Part shown: positions 53,057-61,175 of the stretch, one piece after another | Numbering within the stretch: the first letter of the stretch is position 1 | Layout of the letters: each line of letters starts with the position of its first letter | Assembly: GCF_000380565.1 (NCBI RefSeq) | Contig: NZ_AQYJ01000029.1 | Span: 248,001 to 312,000 of the forward strand | Length of the DNA: 64,000 nt | From: Microbulbifer variabilis ATCC 700307 | GTDB taxonomy: Bacteria > Pseudomonadota > Gammaproteobacteria > Pseudomonadales > Cellvibrionaceae | Reading direction: 5' to 3' | Program-made: the position numbers and the translations under genes | Notes under the pieces: model-generated | What the model saw: the letters and a program-made list of their open reading frames with translations, nothing else | What the model was told of the DNA's origin: nothing | Databases searched by the model: none

Positions 53057-53384
53057 TCTGTAGAATGTGTTGCAGCTGTTTGAACAAGTAGATTTTAAAC
53101 TGTAAAAGTTTGGTTTAGAATCTAGACAGGCACTGTGATTTCATTGATTGTGAAGTTTTGTATAACCATAAATACATCAAGTTACCTATTTTCTGGTGAA
53201 GCGCAATTAATACTGTCGACATAGCTGTCAATATAGCTGAAATTCGGTCAGCCAGAGTAAGTGTATTTGGTTTGGTAGAAAGAAAATTGGCGCTTTTTTG
53301 GATGTTTTTTTTAATCAGTAACGCGAGATAGTATTAATATCCGTTATCGATTTTGAATTAAGGGTAAGCAGAAGTCATCATAAA
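53057..53384. other. Non-coding gap between divergent genes
   Basis: About 330 bp, AT-rich. ATAGCTG is repeated twice near 53220-53240. No operator or RNA was recognised. Confidence 0.45.
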
Positions 53385-53915
53385 ATGAAGAAAGTAGCGA
53401 TATTTGGAAAGCCTGGGGGAGGAAAGTCTACTCTTGCCATGAATCTGGCTGCTGTTACGGGTCTTAAATATTTCCCACTGGATACGGTAGAGTATAATAA
53501 AAATGGTGAGCGTATTTCTCCTGAAGATTTTTTGGGCGAACACTCTAAACTAATTGAATCTGATAACTGGATAATTGATGGCTTGGGTACGATGGAGTCG
53601 TTTTGGGCACGTATTGATGCAGCCGATACGCTCATTATTGTTGACTTGCCATATTATATTCATTACTGGTGGATTACTAAAAGGTTGTTAAAAAGTTGTT
53701 TTGTGAGGCCCGTAGGTTGGCCTGAGGGCAGTTCCGTTCTAAAAGGTACATTCGCAAGCTGGCAATACTTGCGATTATCACCCAGATTCTGGAGTGATGA
53801 ATTATTTGATAAAATACAATCTCTAGGCGAAAACAAAAAGATATACAGGATTGAGAAGGTAGATGAGATTAATAGTTTTGCGCATCGATTTTCGAGAACT
53901 GATACTAATATTTAG
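53385..53915 (+). CDS. P-loop nucleotide kinase-like protein (adenylate kinase/FlaR group)
   Basis: 176 residues. Walker A GKPGGGKSTLA at about 7-17. The segment YFPLDTVEYNKNGERI and WIIDGLGTMESFWARIDAADTLIIVDLPY fit the small P-loop kinases annotated as topology modulation or FlaR-like proteins. It likely phosphorylates a nucleotide or small metabolite. Its mid-part WWITKRLLKSCFVRPVGWPEG is the lid-like region. Exact substrate unknown. Confidence 0.82.
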   Translation: MKKVAIFGKPGGGKSTLAMNLAAVTGLKYFPLDTVEYNKNGERISPEDFLGEHSKLIESDNWIIDGLGTMESFWARIDAADTLIIVDLPYYIHYWWITKRLLKSCFVRPVGWPEGSSVLKGTFASWQYLRLSPRFWSDELFDKIQSLGENKKIYRIEKVDEINSFAHRFSRTDTNI

Positions 53916-54197
53916 CCGGTAAACTTATCAAATAAATAGGCGTATTGATGTCTAAAATACATGGTTTTGCCTATATTCAATTTTGCTTCGATTGCTTGAT
54001 TGTAAAATTTTATAAGTTGTCATTCTTTGCTGCATACAAATTGATATCCCGGGTATTGGGCAATGTCTAAGTGTTTGAGCCGGTGTTGTTTTATAACTGC
54101 AGGCCTTTCTTAGGCATTAAACTCTTCCTTTGTCTACCTCAATCAATTTCTCTTAACGGTGCTATGCTTAGTGTTTTTATTATCGGAGCATTGCCAG

Positions 54198-54971
54198 GTG
54201 ACTCGAGACATCTTTCTAAAAGTTGGGCTTATTGTGGTACTTGCCCTAAATACTACGGCTCAATCAATTGCTTTTACGACTAAGGAAGATCGGCATAAAG
54301 CGGAGAGTTTGATCCAACAGCTTGAAAAAAAATACCTTAGTAATGAGGTGCCCATTATTATTAAAAAACTTGAGGACAATGTATTGCCAGATTCAATATT
54401 GCAAGCATTTGCGTTGGAACAGCATTTGATCATTCAGTCAGATCTTCGTAGCAATGCATTATCTTTACATCGATTTGGAGGTTCCTCAAGTCAAATAATT
54501 CGACAGTTCTTTACTCGGCTGGTCACCGGTGAGGTTATGGCCAGTGAGCAGTTGCCAGCTCTTATCAAGGCCCTAGAGATCTCTGATAAACAAATTAACG
54601 AGTACCAACCATTAGCCGGAGCACAAGCATACCCAGCTTATACTACGTGGTTGGCAAATTATGCTATGCCTGCGGAAATTGCTGCTGCATTGTTGATCAA
54701 TTTTCAGAGTTTTGGTAAAAATGTTGGACGCATGGCTAAGGCGCTTAAACAGAATAAGAAAATGTCAGACAGCCAGCTCGCATTCTTAATCAGTTTTAGA
54801 GAATTGCCCCCTGGATTTCGAGAGCAAGTAATAGATATAGTTGCCAAGGGTTTGGCTTCAGGAATAAGTGAGTTAAATATCGAAACACGTGTTAGGCTTA
54901 TTCAGTCCTATGAAAAGGAATTCTGGCGAGCACTGGAAAATTCTGGTGATACCAAACGGAATTCCAATTAA
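54198..54971 (+). CDS. Exported TenA/PqqC-like (heme-oxygenase fold) protein
   Basis: 257 residues if started at the GTG at 54198, with CGGAG 9 bp upstream. The frame opens at 54159, but this start gives a signal peptide (MTRDIFLKVGLIVVLALNTTAQSIAF). The mature part is all-helical. YQPLAGAQAYPAYTTWLANYAMPAEIAAALLINFQSFGKNVGRMAKAL matches the core of TENA/THI-4 proteins (conserved Y-x-x-Y, the N-x-x-x-x-G-x-N pattern). TenA is normally a cytoplasmic aminopyrimidine hydrolase, so an exported form is unusual. The catalytic Cys of TenA is not seen. Function unknown. Confidence 0.65.
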   Translation: MTRDIFLKVGLIVVLALNTTAQSIAFTTKEDRHKAESLIQQLEKKYLSNEVPIIIKKLEDNVLPDSILQAFALEQHLIIQSDLRSNALSLHRFGGSSSQIIRQFFTRLVTGEVMASEQLPALIKALEISDKQINEYQPLAGAQAYPAYTTWLANYAMPAEIAAALLINFQSFGKNVGRMAKALKQNKKMSDSQLAFLISFRELPPGFREQVIDIVAKGLASGISELNIETRVRLIQSYEKEFWRALENSGDTKRNSN

Positions 54972-55059
54972 CCAGTTTATTGGTTCTTTATGGTAGAGAG
55001 TATCGGGAATAGATGAATTGACTAATATAATAAACTTGATATAAACAATATATTGGCTT

Positions 55060-55467
55060 ATGAAAGACATAAAGTATTTCAATGATATGTGTGCTGGGAG
55101 GTTGCCTGAACTACTTGGTATAAAAATTATTAATTTGGATGAGTTAAAAATATGCGCAGAAATGGATATTACAGCGTCGCATTTAGCTCCAAATGGATAC
55201 CTGCATGCCGGTAGTGTTGTTTCATTGGCAGATACTGCTTGTGGTATTGGCTGTATTGCAAATTTACCAAAGACTGCAACGGGTTTTACTACTATAGAAC
55301 TGAAATCGAATCACTTAAGTACTGTACGGGAGGGAAGAGTAGAGTGCATCGCGAGCCCTATACATAAAGGGCGCACTACTCAGGTTTGGGATGCTGTAGT
55401 GCTTTGCCTAAAAACTGGTAAAAAAATTTCTCTCTTTCGCTGTACGCAAATGCTGTTGTACCCATAG
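55060..55467 (+). CDS. Hotdog-fold thioesterase (PaaI/YbdB-like)
   Basis: 135 residues. The hotdog helix region NGYLHAGSVVSLADTACGIG (about 46-65) has the H-x-G and S-x-x-D/L-A-D-T pattern with the catalytic Asp/Glu position of the PaaI family. GFTTIELKSNHLSTVREGRVECIA is the following beta stretch. It hydrolyses acyl- or aryl-CoA thioesters. No neighbouring gene indicates the substrate. Confidence 0.9.
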   Translation: MKDIKYFNDMCAGRLPELLGIKIINLDELKICAEMDITASHLAPNGYLHAGSVVSLADTACGIGCIANLPKTATGFTTIELKSNHLSTVREGRVECIASPIHKGRTTQVWDAVVLCLKTGKKISLFRCTQMLLYP

Positions 55468-55748
55468 TCCCATCTGTAGGATATTGTAGAGAAGTACCTT
55501 AATGGAGAAATATTGATTACATCATGGGCATACTGAGATAAAATACTTTTTTAAAATCCCATGGCTATTAGCCGGCTTAACTGTGGCTCATAGGTAGCTT
55601 TATTCTATGTACCAATATGATTCTGGTGTGAGATTTGGTACCGCTGTGAATTTTTCTAATTTAGTCATATTTTATAAAACTTTGTATGGGTTCCCAAGTC
55701 ATACCACCAGTGAAGTTAATATCAAGTATATAGCCCTGGCGTTCTTTC

Positions 55749-56786
55749 ATGATTAAAATTCTATTGTTGGTACTCGCTCTCTTATTGATTTCTTTATCAA
55801 CTGTTGCTGACGACCCGAAGCGAAATCAAATTGGTAGCTGGGGAGGTGTCATATTCAAAAGTGATCCTTTATTGAATTTACATCTTTTCCTGTATGAGTT
55901 GGCAAGAGATAGGGATGCTCTGGAGGAGTTCAAGAGTAATGGTGCCATCACTTCTAGTAAGATTTCCATCTTTGAGAAGGCGATTAAAGATTATCGTAAA
56001 CTTGGGGCGGAAAATAATATTCATATTGTTAGGTCTGAATCTGAAATAGCAAATTTAACTGAAGCTCTGATGACCGGTAAGGGTATTGACAATAGTGAGG
56101 CAGAGAATACGTTGGGTCACCATATAAATGAGATTGCTCCATTATATAATGCAACCCTGTGGGGGAAGCACTTAGAGAAGAATCTGGAGTGGCACCAGGA
56201 GTTGCAATTTAAGCTAAAGAGGTATGGCAATAAAATATCTGCAGATCTTGAGAGATTGTTTGCTGAAGATTTAATAGTTAATACTCATACGATCAATATT
56301 ACTTACAAGCCGGGCTTGCGCCAGGGGGCGACAACTTCTGCAAGACGCCACCAAACTATCATCAATAGCACCTATCCAGATTATAGTGGCTGGTTGGCTT
56401 TGGAAATGTTCTTTCATGAACTGTCTCACGTTAGTAGTGTTGGAAGAAAAAGTACACTCCGAAGACTGATTGATAAAGAATTTGACAAGTTTGGTGTGGC
56501 TGACAAAAAGGGGATATGGCATCCGATTCAGTTTTATACAGTTGGCGAGACTGTGAGAAGGGCTGTTTCAAGGGTTGAGCCTAATTATACGGCCTATGCG
56601 AAAGCAAATGGGTTATATAGAGGACACTGGGACTATAAGGTACTTCTTGATAAATATTGGATGCCGTATCTTGATGGCTTGGTCTCCATGGATGAAGCTA
56701 TAACCAATATTGCTAAAGCCCTTTCAAAAGAGAAGAGTAAAGAATTGACTAAATTTAAAATGTGGGGAAATAAAAGTGCAACCTAA
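55749..56786 (+). CDS. Exported HExxH protein, putative metallopeptidase of unknown family
   Basis: 345 residues with a signal peptide of about 20 (ending STVADD). I do not recognise a named family. A zinc-site-like motif EMFFHELSHVSSVG lies at about 218-231 (HELSH), with candidate further ligands downstream (GETVRRAVSR, a Glu about 45 residues later, as in gluzincins). The N-terminal half is helical and charged. The stop overlaps the start of the next gene by 11 bases, so the two are co-translated. Peptidase activity is inference. Confidence 0.6.
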   Translation: MIKILLLVLALLLISLSTVADDPKRNQIGSWGGVIFKSDPLLNLHLFLYELARDRDALEEFKSNGAITSSKISIFEKAIKDYRKLGAENNIHIVRSESEIANLTEALMTGKGIDNSEAENTLGHHINEIAPLYNATLWGKHLEKNLEWHQELQFKLKRYGNKISADLERLFAEDLIVNTHTINITYKPGLRQGATTSARRHQTIINSTYPDYSGWLALEMFFHELSHVSSVGRKSTLRRLIDKEFDKFGVADKKGIWHPIQFYTVGETVRRAVSRVEPNYTAYAKANGLYRGHWDYKVLLDKYWMPYLDGLVSMDEAITNIAKALSKEKSKELTKFKMWGNKSAT

Positions 56787-57234
56787 AAACCTGTCTGAAC
56801 ATCCTGAGGGTGGAAGATATCTTGAGGTATTCAGGTCTAATACTGTAGTTACCAATCAAGATGGGCAGAAAAGGTCTGCCCTTACACATATTTATTTTTC
56901 ATTGAATAATGGGGAGGTTAGTCGTTTTCATAGGGTGCAATCAGATGAAGTATGGAACCTGTATCAAGGCGCTGGATTGTATCTCTATACCTGGGATGGG
57001 TTAGGTAAGGAAGTTAAGCGAACTGAGCTTTCTACACAATGTAATACTTTCTGTGATGTTATTCCTGCTGGTGTCTGGCAGGCAGCTGAACCTATCGGAG
57101 AATCGGTTCTGGTGGGTTGTTCGGTCGGCCCCGGCTTTGATTTCTCTGATTTTGAGATAATTGATCCACGGTCAGGTACGGCCAATAAGCTACGAAGTAT
57201 AGACTCCGGTTTTCAAAAGTTTATAGAGCCATAG
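56776..57234 (+). CDS. DUF985 cupin protein
   Basis: 152 residues with a GTG start (MQPKNLSEHPEGG) inside the end of the previous gene. It is a cupin of the DUF985 family: EHPEGGRYLEVFRSN, THIYFSLNNGEVSRFHRVQSDEVWN (metal-site-like His/Glu), CDVIPAGVWQAAEP and GCSVGPGFDFSDFEI are the usual blocks. Function of the family is unknown, possibly a sugar or small-molecule enzyme. The frame overlap couples it to the HExxH protein. Confidence 0.88.
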   Translation: MQPKNLSEHPEGGRYLEVFRSNTVVTNQDGQKRSALTHIYFSLNNGEVSRFHRVQSDEVWNLYQGAGLYLYTWDGLGKEVKRTELSTQCNTFCDVIPAGVWQAAEPIGESVLVGCSVGPGFDFSDFEIIDPRSGTANKLRSIDSGFQKFIEP

Positions 57235-57276
57235 CAATACATATGAACTGACTGGATGTAGAGGGAGTGGATAGAT

Positions 57277-57561
57277 ATGTTTGAGCTGGGAGTAAATATT
57301 TCCTTAACTTTACTTTTTGGCTGGTCTTTAATTTGGGTTTTCCTTGCCTGGGGATTGGGAGTTGCCAACTTTGCGCAGGCACATGATAAGTTTGTAAGCT
57401 GGTTGGGCTATTGTGTTTGGGGCTTGTTAATCTTGCTGCATTTTTATGCAATATATGCTTTGTGGATGAATCTATTCCCGGCCTATTGGATGGTTATTAT
57501 TCTGTTCATATCACATTTGCTCTTTGGGTTTGTTTTTGGTCGAAACCTCAGTGCTCGTTAA
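57277..57561 (+). CDS. Small membrane protein of unknown function
   Basis: 94 residues with three membrane helices at about 8-28, 41-60 and 64-86. GGGAG at 57263-57267 and good frame. Aromatic-rich (LLFGWSLIWVFLAWGLG). No family was recognised. It is the last gene of the accessory block and is convergent with the beta-phosphoglucomutase gene. Confidence 0.6.
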   Translation: MFELGVNISLTLLFGWSLIWVFLAWGLGVANFAQAHDKFVSWLGYCVWGLLILLHFYAIYALWMNLFPAYWMVIILFISHLLFGFVFGRNLSAR

Positions 57562-57658
57562 GAGCTCAAGTGAGATTTACCGAAGTGTACTTGCCCCTAA
57601 CATGGATCTTTTCCCTCTCCACACAGAAGTGACTACCAAATATGACTATGCTCCGGTA

Positions 57659-57696
57659 AAGCTGAGTAGCCAGTTTCCAAACCTGCTACTCAGCTT
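57659..57696. terminator. Bidirectional terminator between convergent genes
   Basis: Perfect 12-bp arms AAGCTGAGTAGC and GCTACTCAGCTT around a 14-nt loop. No long T-run. Confidence 0.65.
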
Positions 57697-57721
57697 GTAT
57701 AGCGATATCTAGGGACCTTGG

Positions 57722-58393
57722 TTAACTAACAACAGCTGCTCTAATTGCCGAGAGAAAGAAGTCTTTTGGATCGAACATCTCTAGGCTGCCGACAATATAG
57801 TCGGCACTTCCAAGCGTACTCTCACTTCCTACACCGACAGCAGTCATTCCCTGTGCGGCCTTGATAGCCGTAACACCGGCTGCGGCATCTTCAAAGGCAA
57901 TGCAGAATTCAGCTTCAACCTGCAGGCCTTGTGCGGCTGCGAGAAAAATTTCCGGAGACGGTTTGGGGGCTGATTGCTCCGGGTCTGCAATGTATGAGAA
58001 GAAATCTGATATTCCCAAAGCTTGCAAAACGGCCGGAGCATTTTTACTTGCGGAGGCCAGAGCGATGGGAATTTTTCTCTCGTATAGCCAAGCCAGGAGT
58101 TTACCCGCACCTGGCAGAAGATCTTCTGGGGAGAGGCTGCGAATCAACTCCTGATAGCGACTATTTTTACGGGAGGCCAGGGCGAGCTTTGTTTCCTCAC
58201 TGAAATTACCGCTCTCCCCCCCGAGAATGACTTCTAGAGAGGCCATTCTTTCAAGTCCCTTTAGTTTTTCCTCTGTGTCGTCAGCCCAGGGGCGTTGCAG
58301 GGCCTCAGCGAGTTGACGCCAGGCTTGCAAATGTAATCGGGCTGTATCTGCTATTACGCCATCCAGGTCAAAAATTGCCGCACGATAGATCAT
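57722..58393 (-). CDS. pgmB: Beta-phosphoglucomutase
   Basis: 223 residues from the ATG at 58391-58393, which overlaps the upstream stop (TGATG); a TTG one codon earlier is in frame. A HAD-superfamily enzyme: AIFDLDGVIADTARLHLQAW has the nucleophile and acid/base Asp pair of DxD and the family's cap. LLPGAGKLLAWLYERKIPIALASASKNA carries the Ser/Thr and Lys, and FCIAFEDAAAGVTAIKAAQG the metal-binding Glu-Asp. It converts beta-glucose 1-phosphate, released by the phosphorylase, into glucose 6-phosphate. Translation is coupled to the phosphorylase gene. Confidence 0.92.
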   Translation of the reverse strand: MIYRAAIFDLDGVIADTARLHLQAWRQLAEALQRPWADDTEEKLKGLERMASLEVILGGESGNFSEETKLALASRKNSRYQELIRSLSPEDLLPGAGKLLAWLYERKIPIALASASKNAPAVLQALGISDFFSYIADPEQSAPKPSPEIFLAAAQGLQVEAEFCIAFEDAAAGVTAIKAAQGMTAVGVGSESTLGSADYIVGSLEMFDPKDFFLSAIRAAVVS

Positions 58394-60744
58394 CAAGATA
58401 CCTCCTCCATCGCTGCCATTTGGAAAGTTTGCTTTTGTCCGGCTGTGCTCAGCATTACTACCTCTTCGCCGTGATACAGGGTGATTGCCTCTCCGCTTAC
58501 CAGGGTATAGCTGGCTTGAGGGCGATCGATTTCCAGGGCAAGCGTACGACCGCGGAATTGAAGGCGGAAACGATAGCCGTCCATCCCCTCGGGCACGTAG
58601 GGATTAAAGTTCAGTTCGTTGCCGTGCAGGCGCATTCCAGCAAAACCTTGCACCATGCACATCCAGGTACCGCCCATGCATGCGGTATGAATACCATGCT
58701 GGGTATTATTGTGATGGTTATCCAGGTCCATACGCGCTACCTGCTGAAAATAGCTGAGAGCTTTTTCCGGATAACCGACTTCGCTGGCAATAATGCTGTG
58801 TATACATGCAGACAAGGTGGAGTCGTGGGTGGTGAGAGGCTCGTAAAAATCGAAATCGCGACGCTTTTGCTCTACTGAAAATTCGGAACTTTGTAATAAA
58901 AGCCCAAGCACAACATCTGCCTGCTTACAAACTTGATGCCGATAGATAACCAGCGGGTGATAGTTCAGCAATAAGGGGTACTTTTCTTCAGGTGTCTCGG
59001 CAAAATTCCATACCGGCTTGTTCAGGAAGCCATCGTCCTGGGGATGGATACCTTCAGATTTGTCAAAGGGAAGGTACATGGCCTCGGCTGCGCGGGCCCA
59101 GTTTGCAGGTTCTTCCGACTCCAGCTGGATTTTTTTAACCAAAGTTTGGCAGGCTTCCGGGTCGAAAGATTGTAGCCATTGGAAGACCTCTTCCGCATAT
59201 TCCAGATGCGCACGAGCCATCAGGTTGGTGTAGAAATTGTTATCTACTAACGCGGTGTATTCGTCTGGTCCGGTGACTTCATTGATGCAGAATTGGTTGT
59301 TACGACGCGGATTGAAGTGGCCGGTCTCCATCCACATCCGCGCGCCTTCAATGACTACTTCCGCACCTTTATCTCGTAGGAAATCAGTATCGCCAGTTAC
59401 CCGGCAGTAGTTACGTACCGCATAGGCGATATCTGCATTGATATGGTATTGGGCGGTACCGGCGGGATAGTAGGCTGAACACTCTTCGCCACCAATTGTT
59501 CGCCATGGGAAGAGGGCACCTTTTTGAATGGCCATCTGCCGCGCGCGGGAACGTGCAGACTCCAGAATTGAGTGCCGGTATTCCAAAAGTCCTTTTGCCA
59601 ATTGTGGCTGGGTATAAAGGAAAAATGGCAACACATAGATTTCTGTATCCCAGAAATAGTGGCCGTCGTAGCCGTCACCGGATAGGCCTTTCGCAGCAAT
59701 ATTAGTGCGCCCATCCCTACCCAGTGATTGGAATAAGTGAAACAGGTTAAAGCGAATCCCCTGTTGCAAGGCATCGTTGCCGCTGACCTGGATATCCGAT
59801 TCCCGCCAAAAATTCTTCATTTCCAAGTGTTGAGCTTGAGCATGTTCTGTAAAACTATTACGCGCACAACGTTGAAGGTAGTTTTGTACCTGTGAGGCGG
59901 TTAAAGGTGCTTTGTTCTGCTCGGCAAAGTAGGCAACATATTTTGTGAGGCGAATTGGGGTATTCCGGTGCGCGCTAAAGCGGTAATCCACCGAGACGCA
60001 ATCTTCACTGCGGAGATTGCTGGAGGTGAAATCATTATTACTTTCACAGTGGTGTAGTGCCCCACTACAGATAGAGAAGCCGCTGCTTTTAACGAATAAT
60101 GGCAAAGCGAGATAGTCGCCATCGGCAGTACTTTCAAGCCACTCAATATCTCCACTATCTATAGGTGAGGCTATGCGGGGATCATCACTGCGATCCGCCT
60201 GGGCCAAGTCTCCGTCCAAGCGAGATTGCAAGCGTATTTCGCCATCAAAATCGAGGGGAGTTATTTCCAGGCTGACGATAAGCAGGTGTTTTTCACTCAG
60301 GGAGACCAGTCGCTGGGCGGTAAGCTCAATGGTCTTGCCGTGAGGTGAACGCCAGGTCAGCGTTCGTTTGGATATGGCGGTGGAGATATCCAGGTGGCGC
60401 TCATAATTGATCAGCTCGCCTTCTGCCAAGCTGAAGCGCTCACCGTCAATCCAAATGTGAATCGATTTGCCATCCGGAACTGTCAGCATGCGCTGGTTGT
60501 TGCGAGCATAGCCGTAAGCGGATTCGCCGTAGCTGATCGGTTCACTGGCATAGACACCGTTGAGGTAGCAACCATCGGTGAATGGTTCCGGTTCATAGCC
60601 CTCTTCAAATGCGCCACGCAGACCGATATAGCCGTTACCGAGAGAGAAGAGGGTGGCGTTGAGGCAATAATCCTCGGGTTGGAAGCTATTTTCTACCAGG
60701 CTCCAGGGATGAATCTCGTGTTTGACTTGTTGTTCTTGCTTCAT
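58393..60744 (-). CDS. Glycoside hydrolase family 65 phosphorylase (maltose phosphorylase type)
   Basis: 783 residues, the usual GH65 length. An N-terminal beta-sandwich (about 1-290) leads into the (alpha/alpha)6 barrel. Conserved blocks: LFSLGNGYIGLRGAFEEGY, GDGYDGHYFWDTEIYVLPFF (355-374), ALFPWRTIGGEECSAYYPAGT and INEVTGPDEYTALVDNNFYTN (488-508), where the GPDEY Glu is the general acid. The C-terminal jelly roll ends the protein. It phosphorolyses maltose (or kojibiose, nigerose, trehalose) to glucose and beta-glucose 1-phosphate. Operators at 60838 and 61019 control it, and pgmB is coupled downstream. The maltose preference rests on context. Confidence 0.9.
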   Translation of the reverse strand: MKQEQQVKHEIHPWSLVENSFQPEDYCLNATLFSLGNGYIGLRGAFEEGYEPEPFTDGCYLNGVYASEPISYGESAYGYARNNQRMLTVPDGKSIHIWIDGERFSLAEGELINYERHLDISTAISKRTLTWRSPHGKTIELTAQRLVSLSEKHLLIVSLEITPLDFDGEIRLQSRLDGDLAQADRSDDPRIASPIDSGDIEWLESTADGDYLALPLFVKSSGFSICSGALHHCESNNDFTSSNLRSEDCVSVDYRFSAHRNTPIRLTKYVAYFAEQNKAPLTASQVQNYLQRCARNSFTEHAQAQHLEMKNFWRESDIQVSGNDALQQGIRFNLFHLFQSLGRDGRTNIAAKGLSGDGYDGHYFWDTEIYVLPFFLYTQPQLAKGLLEYRHSILESARSRARQMAIQKGALFPWRTIGGEECSAYYPAGTAQYHINADIAYAVRNYCRVTGDTDFLRDKGAEVVIEGARMWMETGHFNPRRNNQFCINEVTGPDEYTALVDNNFYTNLMARAHLEYAEEVFQWLQSFDPEACQTLVKKIQLESEEPANWARAAEAMYLPFDKSEGIHPQDDGFLNKPVWNFAETPEEKYPLLLNYHPLVIYRHQVCKQADVVLGLLLQSSEFSVEQKRRDFDFYEPLTTHDSTLSACIHSIIASEVGYPEKALSYFQQVARMDLDNHHNNTQHGIHTACMGGTWMCMVQGFAGMRLHGNELNFNPYVPEGMDGYRFRLQFRGRTLALEIDRPQASYTLVSGEAITLYHGEEVVMLSTAGQKQTFQMAAMEEVS

Positions 60745-60837
60745 ACCACATCACAGAATCAGTTATTTAGGTTCCACCCCAAGCGGTTGCTTTTCTTGGG
60801 CAGGCAGGTTTCAGTCTATCTCCAATTGATATTATTT

Positions 60838-60851
60838 TGCAATCGATTGCA
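60838..60851. promoter_or_regulatory. Maltose-regulon operator, site 3
   Basis: Perfect TGCAATCGATTGCA, about 95 bp upstream of the phosphorylase start. Confidence 0.75.
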
Positions 60852-61018
60852 ATTGTGAAAATGTAAAGGTTATAACCATGAATATCGACTGGATCTCATA
60901 AACAGATATATCCATAAGTGATTGATATTTAAAAATAAAATAGTTTATTAGAGTGATGAACTGATTGGTTTTGTGACTGGATTGGAAGAAAGGTATCCAC
61001 TTAATATTCCACATGAAA

Positions 61019-61032
61019 TGCAATCGTTTGCA
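61019..61032. promoter_or_regulatory. Maltose-regulon operator, site 4
   Basis: TGCAATCGTTTGCA, one mismatch to the palindrome, about 145 bp upstream of the MFS gene. Confidence 0.65.
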
Positions 61033-61175
61033 TTAAGTGGGTACTTTAAGCAATACTGAGGCCTCAGGCGATGATCACGCAGGTTTCATTAGCCTCACAA
61101 AATTAGATCAAAAAATGTACAATAACAGGCTGGTACGGCTTAGCGCCTGAGCCATAGACCGATGAAGAATTTGTT

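Larger units (their letters stand above)
60745..61175. promoter_or_regulatory. Divergent promoter region of the maltose cluster
   Basis: 431 bp between the phosphorylase (minus) and MFS (plus) genes, with two operators at 60838-60851 and 61019-61032, one near each gene. No other features were seen. Confidence 0.7.

Noticed and set aside
49712-57658. Chromosomal integron cassette array
   Set aside because: The gene content (GNAT, SMR, DUF985, macro) resembles cassettes, but no attC core sites (RYYYAAC/GTTRRRY pairs) were seen in the gaps and no integrase is present.
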